Source: Ascarosepion bandense (taxonomy: Eukaryota > Mollusca > Cephalopoda > Sepiida > Sepiidae). Taken from it: 64,000 bases of DNA. The stretch's first letter is position 1. Each line of letters begins with the position of its first letter. Positions 10,066 to 23,880 of this stretch are shown piece by piece. The stretch lies in the NCBI GenBank assembly GCA_037127315.1, contig JBBBDQ010001614.1, positions 472,001 to 536,000 of the forward strand. The letters run 5' to 3'. The position numbers and the translations under genes are program-made. Under the pieces are notes generated by a model that saw only the letters and a program-made list of their open reading frames with translations, was not told the DNA's origin and made no database searches.

Positions 10066-12990
10066 TCAAAAGTTTAGGGTAAAAAAAGAAAAAAAAAGAA
10101 AACAAAGATTGATAATTTCAAAAAGTATAAATTGAAAGGGTAAAAAAATTTGAACAAAAGCAACAAAAAAACGAAAAAACATAAGTTTTGAAGAATTATA
10201 AAAATGAAAGAAAAAAGACAGAAAAAAAGAAAAAGAAAGAAAGAAAAAGAAAGTAAGACATAAAATAAGAAACAAAGAAGGAAAGAAACAAACAAAGAAA
10301 CAAGGAAATCAAAAAGAAAGAAATGTAAAGAACATACAAAAAATAAAACAAAGAAAGAGTGAAAGAAACAAAGGTGTGAAATAAGGAAAGAAAAAGGAAA
10401 GAAACTAAGAAGAAAACAAATAAACAAAGAAGGAAAAAACAAAGAAAGAAGGAAATAAAAAAGGGAGAAAGTAAAGAACATAACAAACAAAATGAAACAA
10501 AAGAAAAAAGAAGGAAAGAAAAAGGCAAGAAAGAATGGAAGAAAAAAGTAAGAAGAAAACAAAGAAACAAAGAAACGAGAAAATCAAAACAGAAGGAAAG
10601 AACTTAAGAAAGAAAATAAAACAAAGAAAAAGTGAAAGAAAGAAAAAAGAGAAGAAAAAGGAAAAAAGAAAAAAGTGAAGACAGAATGAAACTAAGAAAA
10701 AGATAAAAAAAACAAAGAAAGATACAAACAAAGAAACAAAAAAATCAAAAAAGAAGGAAAGTAAAGAGCATAACTAAGAAAATGAAAGAAAGAAAGAAAG
10801 AAAGAAAGAATGATAGAAAAAAGGAAAGAAAAAATGAAAAGAAGAAAGTAAGAAAAAACAAAGAAACAAACAAAAAAACAAACAAACAAACAAACAAATA
10901 ATGAAATCAAAAAAGAAGGAAAGTAAAGAAGATAAAGAAAATAAAACAAAATGAAGCAATCAGTAACAATGTAGAAAATAAAATTTTGGAAAAGAAGGAT
11001 AAAGAAAAATAGAAGAATTGTAAAGAAAATAAAACAAAGAAAGTGAGAAAGTGAGAAGAAAACAAAGAACCAAAGAAGGAAATAAAAAACAAATAAAGAA
11101 GGAATTAAAAACAGAGAAAATAAAGAACATAACAAATTAAATAAAACAAAAAAGAGTAAAAGAAAGAAAAAGAAAGGAAAGAAGGATAGGAAGAATGAAA
11201 GAAAAAATGAGAGAAAGAAATTAAGAAGAAAACAAAAGAAAAAGAAACAAAAAACGATGGAAATAAAAAAGAGGGAATGTAAAGAACATAACAAAGACAA
11301 TAAGACAAAGAAAGAAAGAAAGAAAGAAAGAAAGAAAAAATGAAAGAAAAAGTGAAAGAAAGAAAGATGGGAAGAAAGAAGGGAAGAAAGAAAGTAGGAC
11401 AAAGGTAAAAAAACAAACAAGAAAAGAAAACAACAATATCAAAAAATAAGAAATGTAAATAACAAAGAAGATAAAACAAAGAAAGAATGAAAGAAAGAAA
11501 AAAGGGAGAAAGAAAAAAAGGAAAGAAAGAAGGAAAGAAACAAACAAAAACAAGAAACTCAAAAAAGAAGGAAAATAAAGAATATAACAAAGAAAATAAA
11601 ACTAGGAAAGAATGAAAGAAAGAAAGAATGAATGAAAGAAAGAAAAAGTGAAAGAAAGAAAAGTGAAAGAAAGAAAGTGGAAAGAAAGATGAAGACAGAA
11701 ACAAAGAAGGAAAGAAACAAGGAAACAAGTAAATCTGAAAAGAAAGAATATAAAAATATAACAAAAAAGGGTGAAAGAAAGAAAGAAGGGAATAAAGAAT
11801 AGAAGAAGAGTGAAAGAAAGAAGGGAAAAAGAAATAAATAAATAAAAGGAAGACAAAGAAACAAAGGAGAAAAGAAATGAACAAGAAAATAAAAAAGAAG
11901 AAAAGTAAAGAACACAACAAAGAAGATAAAACAAAAAATGAGTGAAAGAAACAAAGAAGGAAAGAATGAAGGAAAGACAAAAGGAAAGAAAGAATGAAAG
12001 AAAGACAATAAGAAGAAATTTAAAGAAATAAAGAAGAAAAGAAACAAACAAAAAAAGAGAATTAAAAAAATGGGTATGTAAAAACCATAACAAAAAAATA
12101 TAAAACAAAGAAAAAAATGAAAGAACCGAAGAAGAAAAAAAAGAATAAAAGGAAGCGTGAATGAAAGAAAAAATTAAGCAAAGAAAGTAAGAAAAAGACA
12201 AAGAAACAAAGAATAAAAGAAGCAAACAAAGAAACAAGGAAATAAAAAATAACGTAAAGAACATAATACAGAAAATAAAACAGTAAGAATGCAAGAATGA
12301 AAGAAGGAAAGAAAAATGAAAGAAAGAGTGAAAAAAGAAAGAAGGGAAGAAAGAATGAAAAAAAGAAAGTAAGACGACAAGGAAAGAAAGAAGGAAAGAA
12401 ACAAACAAAGGAAAAAGGAAATCAAAAAGGAAGGAAAGTAACAAATGTAACAAAGAAAATAAAATAAAGAAAGAAAGAAAGAAAAAAACAAAAAAATGAA
12501 AAAAGTGAAAGAAAGAAAGAAAGAAAGAAAGAAGGAAAAAAGATTGAAAAAACAAAAGAAAGTAACACAAAGAAGCAAACAAAGAAACAAAAAAAAAAAA
12601 GAATGTAAAGACCATAACAAAGAAAGAATGAAAGAATGTAAGAAGAAAAGAATGAATGAAAGAAAGGTGAAAGAAAGAAAGACGGGAATAAAGAATGAAA
12701 GAAATAATGATGAAGCCAAAGAAACAAAAAGAAAAACAAACAAAAAGCAAGAAAATAAAAAAGAAGGAAAGTAAAGACCATAACAAAGAAAATAAAAACA
12801 AAGAAAGAATGAAAATAAGAAAGAATGTAAAATAATGAGCACATCAGTATCAGTTTTTAAAAGAAAATTAGAAAGAAAAAGTGAAAGAAAATGCGAAGGA
12901 TAAAAAGAAAGAAAGTATATGAAGAAATCAATAACAATATACAAAGGGAATTAGTAAAAAGAAAGAAAAAGAAAGAAAAATAACATGATT
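10066..12990. repeat. purine array with ~160-180 bp higher-order period
   Basis: Continuous GAAA/AAAC/AAAG repeats, purines on the plus strand. A landmark 'taaagaacataac' or close variant recurs at about 10474, 10764, 11118, 11280, 11575, 11906, 12255 and 12772. It is usually preceded by 'aaggaaa' and followed by 'aaagaaaataaaacaaag'. So the block is a degenerate higher-order tandem repeat rather than simple slippage. Minus-strand frames up to 399 residues are Phe/Ser/Leu-only and rejected as genes. Confidence 0.8.
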
Positions 12991-13147
12991 AAAAATATGA
13001 AAAAATTCTTTGAATGCTACCAAAACCTTAAAAATATAAAAAAATTCTTCGAATGATACCAACCTGTTAAAAATATGAAAAAATACTTCAAATGATACCA
13101 AAACCTTAAAAATATAAAAAAATTCTTAGAATGATACCAAACTCTTA
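12991..13147. repeat. 39-bp tandem repeat, four copies
   Basis: Units start at 12991, 13030, 13069 and 13108. Each is an 'aaaaatat(g/a)aaaaaa' run, then 'ttctt(t/c)gaatgataccaa' and 'cctt'. It sits inside the purine block and is its only part rich in C and T. Confidence 0.9.
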
Positions 13148-13995
13148 AAAACATGAAATAAAAAAAAAGAAAAATGAAAATATGTAAAGAAAGAAGAAAT
13201 TTACTTATTATAAGAAAACTGAGAAACAAAAAAGAGAAAAGAAAACGAAATAAACAAAAAAAAAGATTGATAAATAAATAAAAGAATATTTAAGAATGAA
13301 TTGGAAAATGAACAAATAAATGAAAAATAAAGAAGCAAAAACATATTCTATGAACAAAAGAAAAAATGAAACATTGAAGAATAAGTAAAAAAATGAAAGA
13401 AAAAATAAGCCAATGTTAAAATGATGAATCAAACAAAGAAAAGAAAATGAATAAAAGAAAGAAAGACAGAAATAAATAAAAAATTAGTCAATGGAAAGAA
13501 AAAAAATTCAAAGAAAGAAAAATAATGAATCAAAGAAAAAAGAAAAATAATTGAAAGAAAGAAAAATTAATCCGAGAAAGAAAAATGAATCAAAGAAAGA
13601 AAAACAATTTTAAGAAAAAAGAAAAATGAATCAAAAACAGAAAAAATGAATTAAAAGAAAAGTGAAAAAAAAGCAGAAATAAAAAAAAATTCAGTAACAC
13701 CCAGAATTGAATAAAAGAATATAAAAAAGGACACAGGTTATAAATGAATGAAACAGAGATAGAAAGAATTAAAGAAAGAAAAAATGATTCAAGTAACGAA
13801 AAAAATGAATAAATAAAAGAAAAAATTCTACAATGCTTAAATTCAACAATCCTAATTGAATAAAATAAAATTTTAAAAAATGGCAAGAAAAGAAAGTGAA
13901 TGAAATGGATAAAAACATAAAAAAATGAAGCAAATAAAAACAAAAAAAAGCAAAGAAATAAAAATAAAATTAAGTGAGAAAGAATGAAAAGATTA
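13148..13995. repeat. A/G-rich low-complexity DNA
   Basis: AAAG, AAAT and GAAA words, including several copies of 'aaagaaaaatgaatcaaag' around 13500-13640. No gene is seen. Confidence 0.75.
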
Positions 13996-14425
13996 GAATA
14001 CAAAAATATAATTTGATGGTCCAGGTAAAGTGAAGGCTGCTAACCCAGGCACCTACAGAATAACTCATCAAATTTGAACCCCAAATTATCAGTCATTATT
14101 TCCCGATTAACAATCAATAATTTCGTCTATAGAGCATGACTACAAATTAATTTATCTCTGCAAATGAATTGAGATGTCTCCAGTTGGTCAATCATTAAAA
14201 ATTTATCTCATTCTAGAGCACACCTCTATATGGACTACACAACCTCAACGACATAAAGTAGCACCAGCGGTTTATTTCAGGTTTGTGCCTTGAGGGTATT
14301 TCAAACAGAAATCACGATTAATTTCTCGTGTAAGTGTGTCTGCTTAAGATTTGGTAGCTCCAGGGTTAAAAAAACATAGATCTGAAACAATTAAATTTTT
14401 TAGCAGAAGCTAAAAAAAACAAAAG
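13996..14425. other. no gene seen
   Basis: Ordinary mixed sequence between the purine block and a LINE 3' end. No open frame or RNA with recognisable family features. Confidence 0.5.
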
Positions 14426-14751
14426 TAATTAAGTAATCTCCTACCTTGAGAGGCTCTTAAACCTAGTACTAGGTGAAAATTTTGTAAAATGAAAAATACA
14501 ACTTTTCTTTGACTATCCTCATTTATGTACCTGAAAATATAAGAAGGAATTTTCTGGACTTCATCTATGTGACATGTCTCTTCAAAACTAATTAAGTAAC
14601 CCCTACCTTGAGAGGCTCTTAGACCTAGTATTAGGTGAATATTTTGTAAAATAAAAAATAAAACCTTTCTTTAACTATCCTCATTTATGTGCCTGAAAAT
14701 ATAAGAAGGAAATTTCTAGATTTCTTCTATGTGACATGTCTCTTTAAGAAA
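14426..14751 (-). repeat. 163-bp tandem duplication in LINE 3' UTR
   Basis: Two diverged copies, 14426-14588 and 14589-14751. Each begins 'taattaagta', continues 'ctaccttgagaggctctta' and ends 'gtgacatgtctctt'. It abuts the minus-strand LINE at 14716-15005 and so probably belongs to its 3' end. Confidence 0.8.
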
Positions 14752-15005
14752 AGTGATCGTGGCTTTCCACAACTTCTTATCTTTTGTGACTTTTACCAAA
14801 TTGTCTCCCTTTGCTAACGCTCCTACCTCATATTCTATCATCCATTCATACAAGCTTATTAGGTAAGTGGCTCTCTGCCTGACCCTATTTCTTTTATTCA
14901 CAATAAGTACCATGTGTGTTAAGTTTACCAAGCGCACTTTCCTCATGAAGTGTCCAAAGAATTTCAGCTGCTTTTTCTGATTCTGAGGAGAAGTTTTCGC
15001 CCAGC
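14716..15005 (-). mobile_element. endonuclease-RT type LINE, extreme C-terminus
   Basis: The minus-strand frame 14716-14946 encodes RQRATYLISLYEWM and ATKDKKLW-like text (seen as VTKDKKLWKATI). Upstream, a frame-shifted stretch matches the KKQLKFFGHFMRK block of the same family as 6424-7824. It is a short, old, frame-broken fragment. Confidence 0.7.
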
Positions 15006-15133
15006 TGATATTTTAATTAAGATTTTATTGTTTCATGCTTGATTGTTACAATAAAAGCCAACAATCTTTGTTAATTAGATTGTTGTCTGTCATGATGAAA
15101 AAGTTGGTGATAATGAAAAGTTGGTGATAAATC

Positions 15134-18100
15134 GTTATGGGAGTGGAAGAGAATGAGAAGACTTTAGTGAGGAGAAAGGTCAATAAAAGAACAGGTTTCA
15201 GGAAGACAGAAGATGGTGATAATGCCACTAAGATGCAAGGGGTTACTGGGAGTGGAAGAGAATGAGAAGACATTAGTGAGGAGAAAGGGCAATAAAAGAA
15301 CAGGTTTCAGGAAGACAGAAGATGGTGATAATGCCACTAAGATGCAAGGGTTACTGGGAGTGGAAGAGAATGAGAAGACTTTAGTGAGGAGAAAGGGCAA
15401 TAAAAGAACAGGTTTTAGGAGGACATTAGATGGTGATAATGCCACTAAGATGCAAGGGGTTACTGGGAGTGGAAGAGAATGAGAAGACATTAGTGAGGAG
15501 AAAGGGCAATAAAAGAACAGGTTTCAGGAAGACAGAAGATGGTGATAATGCCACTAAGATGCAAGGGGTTACTGGGAGTGGAAGAGAATGAGAAGACTTT
15601 AGTGAGGAGAAAGGGCAATAAAAGAACAGGTTTCAGGAAGACAGAAGATGGTGATAATGCCACTAAGATGCAAGGGGTTACTGGGAGTGGAAGAGAATGA
15701 GAAGACTTTAGTGAGGAGAAAGGGCAATAAAAGAACAGGTTTCAGGAAGACAGAAGATGGTGATAATGCCACTAAGATGCAAGGGGTTACTGGGAGTGGA
15801 AGAGAATGAGAAGACTTTAGTGAGGAGAAAGGGCAATAAAAGAACAGGTTTCAGGAAGACAGAAGATGGTGATAATGCCACTAAGATGCAAGGGGTTACT
15901 GGGAGTGGAAGAGAATGAGAAGACTTTAGTGAGGAGAAAGGGCAATAAAAGAACAGGTTTCAGTAAGACAAAAGATGGTGATAATGCCACTAAGATGCAA
16001 GGGGTTACTGGGAGTGGAAGAGAATGAGAAGACTTTAGTGAGGAGAAAGGACAATAAAAGAACAGATTTCAGGAAGACAAAAGATGGTGATAATGCCACT
16101 AAGATGCAAGAGTTTACTGGGAGTGGAAGAGAATGAGAAGACTAGTGAGGAGAAAGGACAATAAAAGAACAGATTTCAGTAAGACAGAAGATGGTGATAA
16201 TGCCACTAAGATGCAAGGGGTTACTGGGAGTGGAAGAGAATGAGAAGACTTTAGTGAGGAGAAAGGGCAATAAAAGAACAGGTTTCAGGAAGACAGAAGA
16301 TGGTGATAATGCCACTAAGATGCAAGGGTTTACTGGGAGTGGAAGAAAATGGAGAAGACTTTAGTGAGGAGGAAGGGCAATAAAAGAAACAGGTTTCAGT
16401 GAAGACAGAAGATGGTGATAATGCCACTATGATGCAAGGTTGGGAGGGAAGAGAACAGCAAGATTTTAGTGGGAGGAGAAAGACACAAACAAAGGATTTG
16501 TAATAAAAGATGGTGATAATGCTACCAGAGGTAAGATATTGGGAGGAAGAGAATGAAGACTTTAGAGAGAAAGGACAAGAAAGAAAATAGATTCTGGGTA
16601 AGACAGAGAATATTTTGAGCACGCCACTAAGACAGGCAGAGTAAGACAGACAGAAGATAGGCAGAAGGACGGAGGGAGGGAAAGAAAGGACAGACAGATT
16701 TCAGTAAGACAGAAGATAGAGACAAGCAAATAAATACGTGTGTGTGTGTGCTTGCTAAGCAAGAATGGAGAAGATTTTAAAGAAAGAAAGGACAATAAAA
16801 GAACAGATTTCAGGCCAGAGCAAAAGATGGTGATAATGCCACTAAGATGCAAGAGCTTACTGGGGAGTGGAAGAGAATGAGAAGACTTTAGTGAGGAGAA
16901 AGGACAATAAAAGAACAGATTTCAGTAAGACAGAAGATGGGGATAATGCCACTAAGATGCAGCAAGGGTTGGGGAGTGGGAAGAGAATGGTGAAGACTTG
17001 CAGTGAGAGAAAGGACAATAAAAGAAACAGGTTTCAGGAAGACAAAAGATGGTGATAATGTCAAGATGCATGGGGTTTACTGGGATGGAAGAGAAATGGA
17101 GAAGACTAGTGAGTGAGAAAGGGTCATTAAAGAACAGGTTTTATAAAGAAAAAAATATTTATGAATGTGCCACTAAGATGCAAGGGGTTACTAAGAGTGG
17201 AAGAGAAAATGAGAAGACTTTAGTGGAGAGGAAAGGACAATAAAAGAACAGATTTGTGAAGACAAAAGATGGTGATAATGCCACTAAGATGCAAGAGTTT
17301 ACTGGGAGGAAGAGAATGAGAAGACTTTAGTGAGGAGAAAGGACACAAAAGAAACAGATTTTCAGTAAGACAGAAGGTGTGATAGCCACTAAGATGGCTT
17401 ATTGGGAGTGAAGAGAATGAGAAGACTTTAGTGAGGTGGAGAAAGGACAATAAAGAACAGTTCTTATAAAAGACAGAAGATGGTGATAATGCCACTAAGA
17501 TGCAAGGGTTTACTGGGAGGGAAGAGAAATTGAGAAGACTTAGTGAGGAGAAAGGTCAATAAAAGAACAGGTTTCAGAAGACAGGAAGACAGTGATAATA
17601 CCCAGATGCAAGGTTACTGGGAGTGGAAGAGAATGAGAAGACCTTAGTGAGGAGAAAAATGGCCAAAGAACAGAAGCTCAGGAAAACAGAAGATGGTGAT
17701 AGCCACTTCAAGATGGCAAGGCCATTGGAGGGAAGAGAACAAGACTTTAGTGAGGAGAAAGGATAACAAAAGAACAGACTTTGTAAAGACAAGATGGTGA
17801 TAATGCCACTAAGATGCAAGAGCTTCTGCATTGGGAGGAAGAGAATGAAGACTTAGTGAGGAGAAAGGACACAAAGAACAGATCAGTAAGACAGAAGATG
17901 GTGATAATGCTACCAGATGCAAGGTTATTGGGAGTGGGAAGAGAATGAGAAGACTTTAGTGAGAGAAAGGACAATAAAAGAACAGGCTTCAGGAAGACAG
18001 AAGATGGTGATACGGTGCTACTAAGAGGTAAGGGTTTACTGGGGAGGGAAGAGAAATGGAGAAGACTTTAGTGAGGAGAAAGGTCAATAAAAGAACAGGT

Positions 18101-21100
18101 TTCAGGAAGACAGAAGATGGTGATAATGCCACTAAGATGCAAGGGTTTACTGGGAGTGGAAGCGAATGAGAAGACTTTAGTGAGGAGAAAGGGCAATAAA
18201 AGAACAGGTTTCAGGAAGACAGAATATGGTGATAATGCCACTAAGATGCAAGGGGTTACTGGGAGTGGAAGAGAATGAGAAGACTTTAGTGAGGAGAAAG
18301 GACAATAAAAGAACAGGTTTCAGGAAGACAGAAGATGGTGATAATGCCACTAAGATGCAAGGGTTTACTGGGAGTGGAAGAGAATGAGAAGACTTTAGTG
18401 AGGAGAAAGGTCAATAAAAGAACAGGTTTCAGGAAGACAGAAGATGGTGATAATGCCACTAAGATGCAAGGGGTTACTGGGAGTGGAAGAGAATGAGAAG
18501 ACTTTAGTGAGGAGAAAGGTCAATAAAAGAACAGGTTTCAGGAAGACAGAAGATGGTGATAATGCCACTAAGATGCAAGGGGTTACTGGGAGTGGAAGAG
18601 AATGAGAAGACTTTAGTGAGGAGAAAGGGCAATAAAAGAACAGGTTTCAGGAAGACAGAAGATGGTGATAATGCCACTAAGATGCAAGGGGTTACTGGGA
18701 GTGGAAGAGAATGAAAAGACTTTAGTGAGGAGAAAGGGCAATAAAAGAACAGGTTTCAGGAAGACAGAAGATTGTGATAATGCCACTAAGATGCAAGGGG
18801 TTACTGGGAGTGGAAGAGAATAAGAAGACTTTAGTGAGGAGAAAGGTCAATAAAAGAACAGGTTTCAGGAAGACAGAAGATGGTGATAATGCCACTAAGA
18901 TGCAAGGGGTTACTGGGAGTGGAAGAGAATGAGAAGACTTTAGTGAGGAGAAAGCGCAATAAAAGAACAGGTTTCAGGAAGACAGAAGATGGTGATAATG
19001 CCACTAAGATTCAAGGGGTTACTGGGAGTGGAAGAGAATGAGAAGACTTTAGTGAGGAGAAAGGGCAATAAAAGAACAGGTTTCAGGAAGACAGAAGATT
19101 GTGATAATGCCACTAAGATGCAAGGGGTTACTGGGAGTGGAAGAGAATAAGAAGACTTGGGTGAGGAGAAAGGTCAATAAAAGAACAGGTTTCAGGAAGA
19201 CAGAAGATGGTGATAATGCCACTAAGATGCAAGGGTTTACTGGGAGTGGAAGAGAATGAGAAGACTTAGTGAGGAGAAAGGTCAATAAAAGAACAGAGCC
19301 CAGGAAGACAGAATATGGTGATAATGCCACTAAGATGCAAGGGGTTACTGGGAGTGGAAGAGAATGAGAAGACTTTAGTGAGGAGAAAGCGCAATAAAAG
19401 AACAGGTTTCAGGAAGACAGAATATGGTGATAATGCCACTAAGATGCAAGGGGTTAACATTGGGAGTGAAGAGAATGAGAAGACTTTAGTGAGGAGAAAG
19501 GCAATAAAAGGAACAGGTTTCAGGAAGACAGAATATGGTGATAATGCCACCATGATGCAAGGGGTTACTGGGGAGAAGAGTAGGAAGACTTTAGTGAGGA
19601 GAAAGCTACAATAAAAGAACAGGTTTCAGGAAGACAGAATATGGTGATAATGCCACTAAGATGCAAGGGGTTACTGGGAGGAAGTAGAATGAGAAGACTT
19701 TAGTGAGGAGAAAGCGCAATAAAAGAACAGGTGGTTTCAGGAAGACAGAAGATGGGGATAATGCCACCAAGATGCAAGGGTTACTGGAGTGGAAGAGAAT
19801 GAGAAGACTTTAGTGAGGAGAAAGGTCAATAAAAGAACAGGTTTCAGGAAGACAGAATATGGTGATAATGCCACTAAGATGCAGCAAGGATTGGGAGTGG
19901 AAGAGAATGAGAAGATTTAGTGAGGAGAAAGCGCAATAAAAGAACAGGTTTCAGGAAGACAGAATATGGTGATAATGCCACCAAGATGCAAGGGGTTGGG
20001 AGTGGAAGAGAATGAGAAGACTTTAGCAGGAGAAAGCGCAATAAAGAAACAGGTTTCAGGAAGACAGAATAATATGGTGATAATGCCACTAAGATGCAAG
20101 GGTTACTGGGAGTGGAAGGAGAATGAGAAGACTTTAGTGAGGAGAAAGGTCAATAAAAGAACAGGTTTCAGGAAGACAGAATATGGTGGATAATGCCACT
20201 AAGATGCAAGGGTTTACTGGGAGTGGAAGAGAATGAGAAGACGAGGAGGAGAAAGGTCATTAAAGAACAGGTTTCAGGAAGACAGAATATGGTGATAATG
20301 CCACCAAGATGCAAGGTTACTGGGGAGGGAAGAGAATGAGAAGACTTTAGTGAGGAGAAAGCACAAAAGAACAGGTTTCAGGAAGACAGAATATGGTGAT
20401 AATGTCACTAAGATGCAAGGGGTTACTGGGAGTGGAAGGGAGAATGAGAAGACTTTAGTGAGGAGAAAGGGCAATAAAAGAACAGGTTTCAGGAAGACAG
20501 AAGATGGGTGGTGATAATGCCACTAAGATGCAAGGGTTTACTGGGAGGGAAGAGAATGAGAAGACTTTAGGAGGAGAAAGGTCAATAAAAGAACAGGTTT
20601 CAGGAAGACAGAATATGGTGATAATGCCACCAAGATGCAAGGGGTTACTGTGGGAGGAAGAGAATGAGAAGACTTTAGTGGAGGAGAAAGGTCAATAAAA
20701 GAACAGGTTTCAGGAAGACAGAAGGAGGTGATAATGCCACTAAGATGCAAGGGGTTGGTCATGGAGTGGAAGAGAATGAGAAGACTAGTGAGAGGAGAAA
20801 GGTCAATAAAAGAACAGGTTTCAGGAAGACAGAATATGGTGATAATGCCACTAAGATGCAAGGGTTACTGGGAGGGAAGAGAATGAGAAGACTTTAGTGA
20901 GGAGAAAGGTCAATAAAAGAACAGGTTTCAGGAAGACAGAAGATGGTATAAAAGCACTAAGATGCAAGGGTTTACTGGGAGGGAAGAGAATGAGAAGACT
21001 TTAGTGAGGAGAAAGGTCAATAAAAGAACAGGTTTCAGGAAGACAGAATATGGTGATAATGCCACTAAGATGCAAGGGGTTACTGGGGAGGAAGAGAATG

Positions 21101-23880
21101 AGAAGACTTTAGTGAGGAGAAAGGTCAATAAAAGAACAGGTTTCAGGAAGACAGAATATGGTGATAATGCCACTAAGATGCAAGGGGTTACTGGGGAGGG
21201 AAGAGAATGAGAAGACTTTAGTGAGAGCATACAATAAAAGAACAGGTTTCAGGAAGACAGAATACAGGTGATAATGCCACTAAGATGCAAGGGGTTACTG
21301 GGAGTGGAAGAGAATGAGAAGACTTTAGTGAGGGAGAAAGGCAATAAAGAACAGTTCAGGAAGACAGAAGATGGTGATAATGCCACTAAGATGCAAGGGT
21401 TTACTGAGGAAGAGAATGAGAAGACTTTAGTGAGGAGAAAGGTCAATAAAAGAACAGGTTTCAGGAAGACAGAATATGGTGATAATGCCACTAAGATGCA
21501 AGGGGTTACTGGGAGGGGAAGAGAATGAGAAGACTTTAGTGAGGAGAAAGCGCAATAAAAGAACAGTGTTTCAGGAAGACAGAATATGGTGATAATGCCA
21601 CTAAGATGCAAGGGGTTACTGGGAGTGAAGAATGAGAAGACTTTAGGAGGAGAAAGCGCAATAAAAGAACAGGTTTCAGGGAAGACAGAATATGGTGATA
21701 ATGCCACTAAGATGGCAAGTTACTGGGAGGGAAGAGAATGAGAAGACTTTAGTGAGGAGAAAGGTCAATAAAAGAACAGGTTTCAGGAAGACAGAATATG
21801 GTGATAATGCCACTAAGATGCAAGGGTTTACTGGGAGTGGAAGAGAATGAGAAGACTTTAGTGAGGAGAAAGGTCAATAAAAGAACAGGTTTCAGGAAGA
21901 CAGAATATGGTGATAATGCCACTAAGATGCAAGGGGTTATCAAGAGTGGAAGAGAATGAGAAGACTTTAGTGAGCAGGAAAGCTAATAAAAGAACAGGTT
22001 TCAGGAAGACAGAATATGGTGATAATGCCACTAAGATGCAAGGGGTTACTGGGAGTGGTGAAGAGAATGAGAAGACTTTAGTGAGGAGAAAGGTCAATAA
22101 AAGAACAGGTTTCAGGAAGACAGAAATATGGTGATAATGCCACTAAGATGCAAGGGGTTACTGGGAGTGGAAGAGAATGAGAAGACTTTAGTGAGGAGAA
22201 AGCGCAATAAAAGAACATAGTTTCGTGAAGACAGAATATAAGTATAATGCCACCAAGATGCAAGGGTTACTGGAGTGGAAGAGAATGGAGAAGACTTTAG
22301 TGAGGAGAAAGCAATAAAAGAACAGGTTTCCAGGAAGACAGAATATGGGTGATAATGCCACCAAGATGCAAGGGTTTACTGGGTGGAAGAGAATGAGAAG
22401 ACTTTAGTAGTGAGAAAGGTCAATAAAAGAACAGGTTTCAGGAAGACACAGAATATGGTGGATAATGCCACTAAGATGCAAGGGGTTACTGGGGAGTGGA
22501 AGAGTAGAGAAGACTTTAGTGAGGAGAAAGCGCAATAAAAGAACAGGTTTCAGGAAGACAGAATATGGTGATAATGCCACTAAGATGCAAGGGGTTACTG
22601 GGAGTGGAAGAGAATGAGAAGACTTTAGTGAGAGAAAGGGCAATAAAAGAACAGGTTTCAGGAAGACAGAAGATGGTGATAATGCCACTAAGATGCAAGG
22701 GTTTACTGGGAGTGGAAGAGAATGAGAAGATTTTGGTGAGGAGAAAGGTCAATAAAAGAATGGGTTTCAGAAGACAGAAGATGGTGATAATGCTACTCAA
22801 GATGCAAGGGTTTACTGGGAGTGGAAGAGAATGAGAAGACTTTAGTGAGGAGAAAGGTCAATAAAAAGAACAGGTTTCAGGAAGACAGAATATGGTGATA
22901 ATGCCACTAAGATGCAAGGGGTTACTGGGAGTGGGAAGAGAACAGAAGAAGACTTTAGTGAGGAGAAAGCGCAATAAAAGAACAGGTTTCAGGAAGACAG
23001 AATACAGTGATAATGCCACTAAGATGCAAGGGTTTACTGGGAGTGAAGAGAATGAGAAGACTTTGTGAGGAGAAAGGTCAATAAAAGAACAGGTTTCAGG
23101 AAGACAGAAGATGGTGATAATGCCACTAAGATGCAAGGGTTACTGGGAGTGTAAGAGAATGAGAAGACTTTAGTGAGGAGAAAGGGCAATAAAAGAACAG
23201 GTTTCAGGAAGACAGAAGATGGTGATAATGCCACTAAGATGCAAGGGGTTACTGGGAGTGGAAGAGAATGAGAAGACTTTAGTGAGGAGAAAGGGCAATA
23301 AAAGAACAGGTTTCAGGAAGACAGAAGATGGTGATAATGCCACTAAGATGCAAGGGGTTACTGGGAGTGGAAGAGAATGAGAAGACTTTAGTGAGGAGAA
23401 AGGGCAATAAAAGAACAGGTTTCAGGAAGACAGAAGATGGTGATAAAATGCCACTATGATGCAAGAGTTTACTGGGAGTGGAAGAGAATGAGAAGACTTT
23501 AGTGAGGAGAAAGGGCAATGAAAGAACAGGTTTCAGTAAGACAAAAGATGGTGATAATGCCACTAAGATGCAATGGGTTACTGGGAGTGGAAGAGAATGA
23601 GAAGACTTTATTGAGGAGAAAGGGCAATAAAAGAACAGGTTTCAGGAAGACAGAAGATCGTGATGATGCCACTAAGATGCAAGGGGTTACTGGTAGTGGA
23701 AGAGAATGAGAAGACTTTAGTGAGGAGAAAGGGCAATAAAAGAACTGGTTTCAGGAAGACAGAAGATGGTGATAATTCTACTTAGATGTAAGGGGTTACA
23801 AGAATAGAAGCGAATTAGAAGACTTTAGTGAGAAGAAAGGGCAAGAAAAGAGCAGAATTCAGAAAGACAGAAGATGATGA
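15134..23880 (+). repeat. ~109-bp satellite array, about 80 head-to-tail monomers
   Basis: The monomer contains 'gataatgccactaagatgca', 'ggggttactgggagtgg', 'aagagaatgagaagac', 'tttagtgaggagaaagg' and 'aacaggtttcaggaagac'. Successive 'caggtttca' words at 15192 and 15301 give a 109-bp period. Variants differ at 'gggcaa/ggtcaa/gcgcaa' and 'gaagatgg/gaatatgg'. Monomers at the edges are nearly identical, while 16440-18060 and much of 19440-22500 carry many 1-4 bp indels. The monomer is homologous to the antisense 3' end of the jockey-like LINE. Frames on both strands are fragments of the repeat, not genes. Confidence 0.95.

Noticed and set aside
10074..12944. Many minus-strand frames of 100-400 residues (Phe/Leu/Ser-rich), here and in the other purine blocks
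   Set aside because: They follow from TTTC/TTCC-type repeats lacking stop codons. They have no domains, no complexity and overlapping equivalents in other frames.
15134..23880. CRISPR-like array
   Set aside because: The whole ~109-bp unit repeats head to tail without unique spacers, in an animal-like context; it is a satellite.
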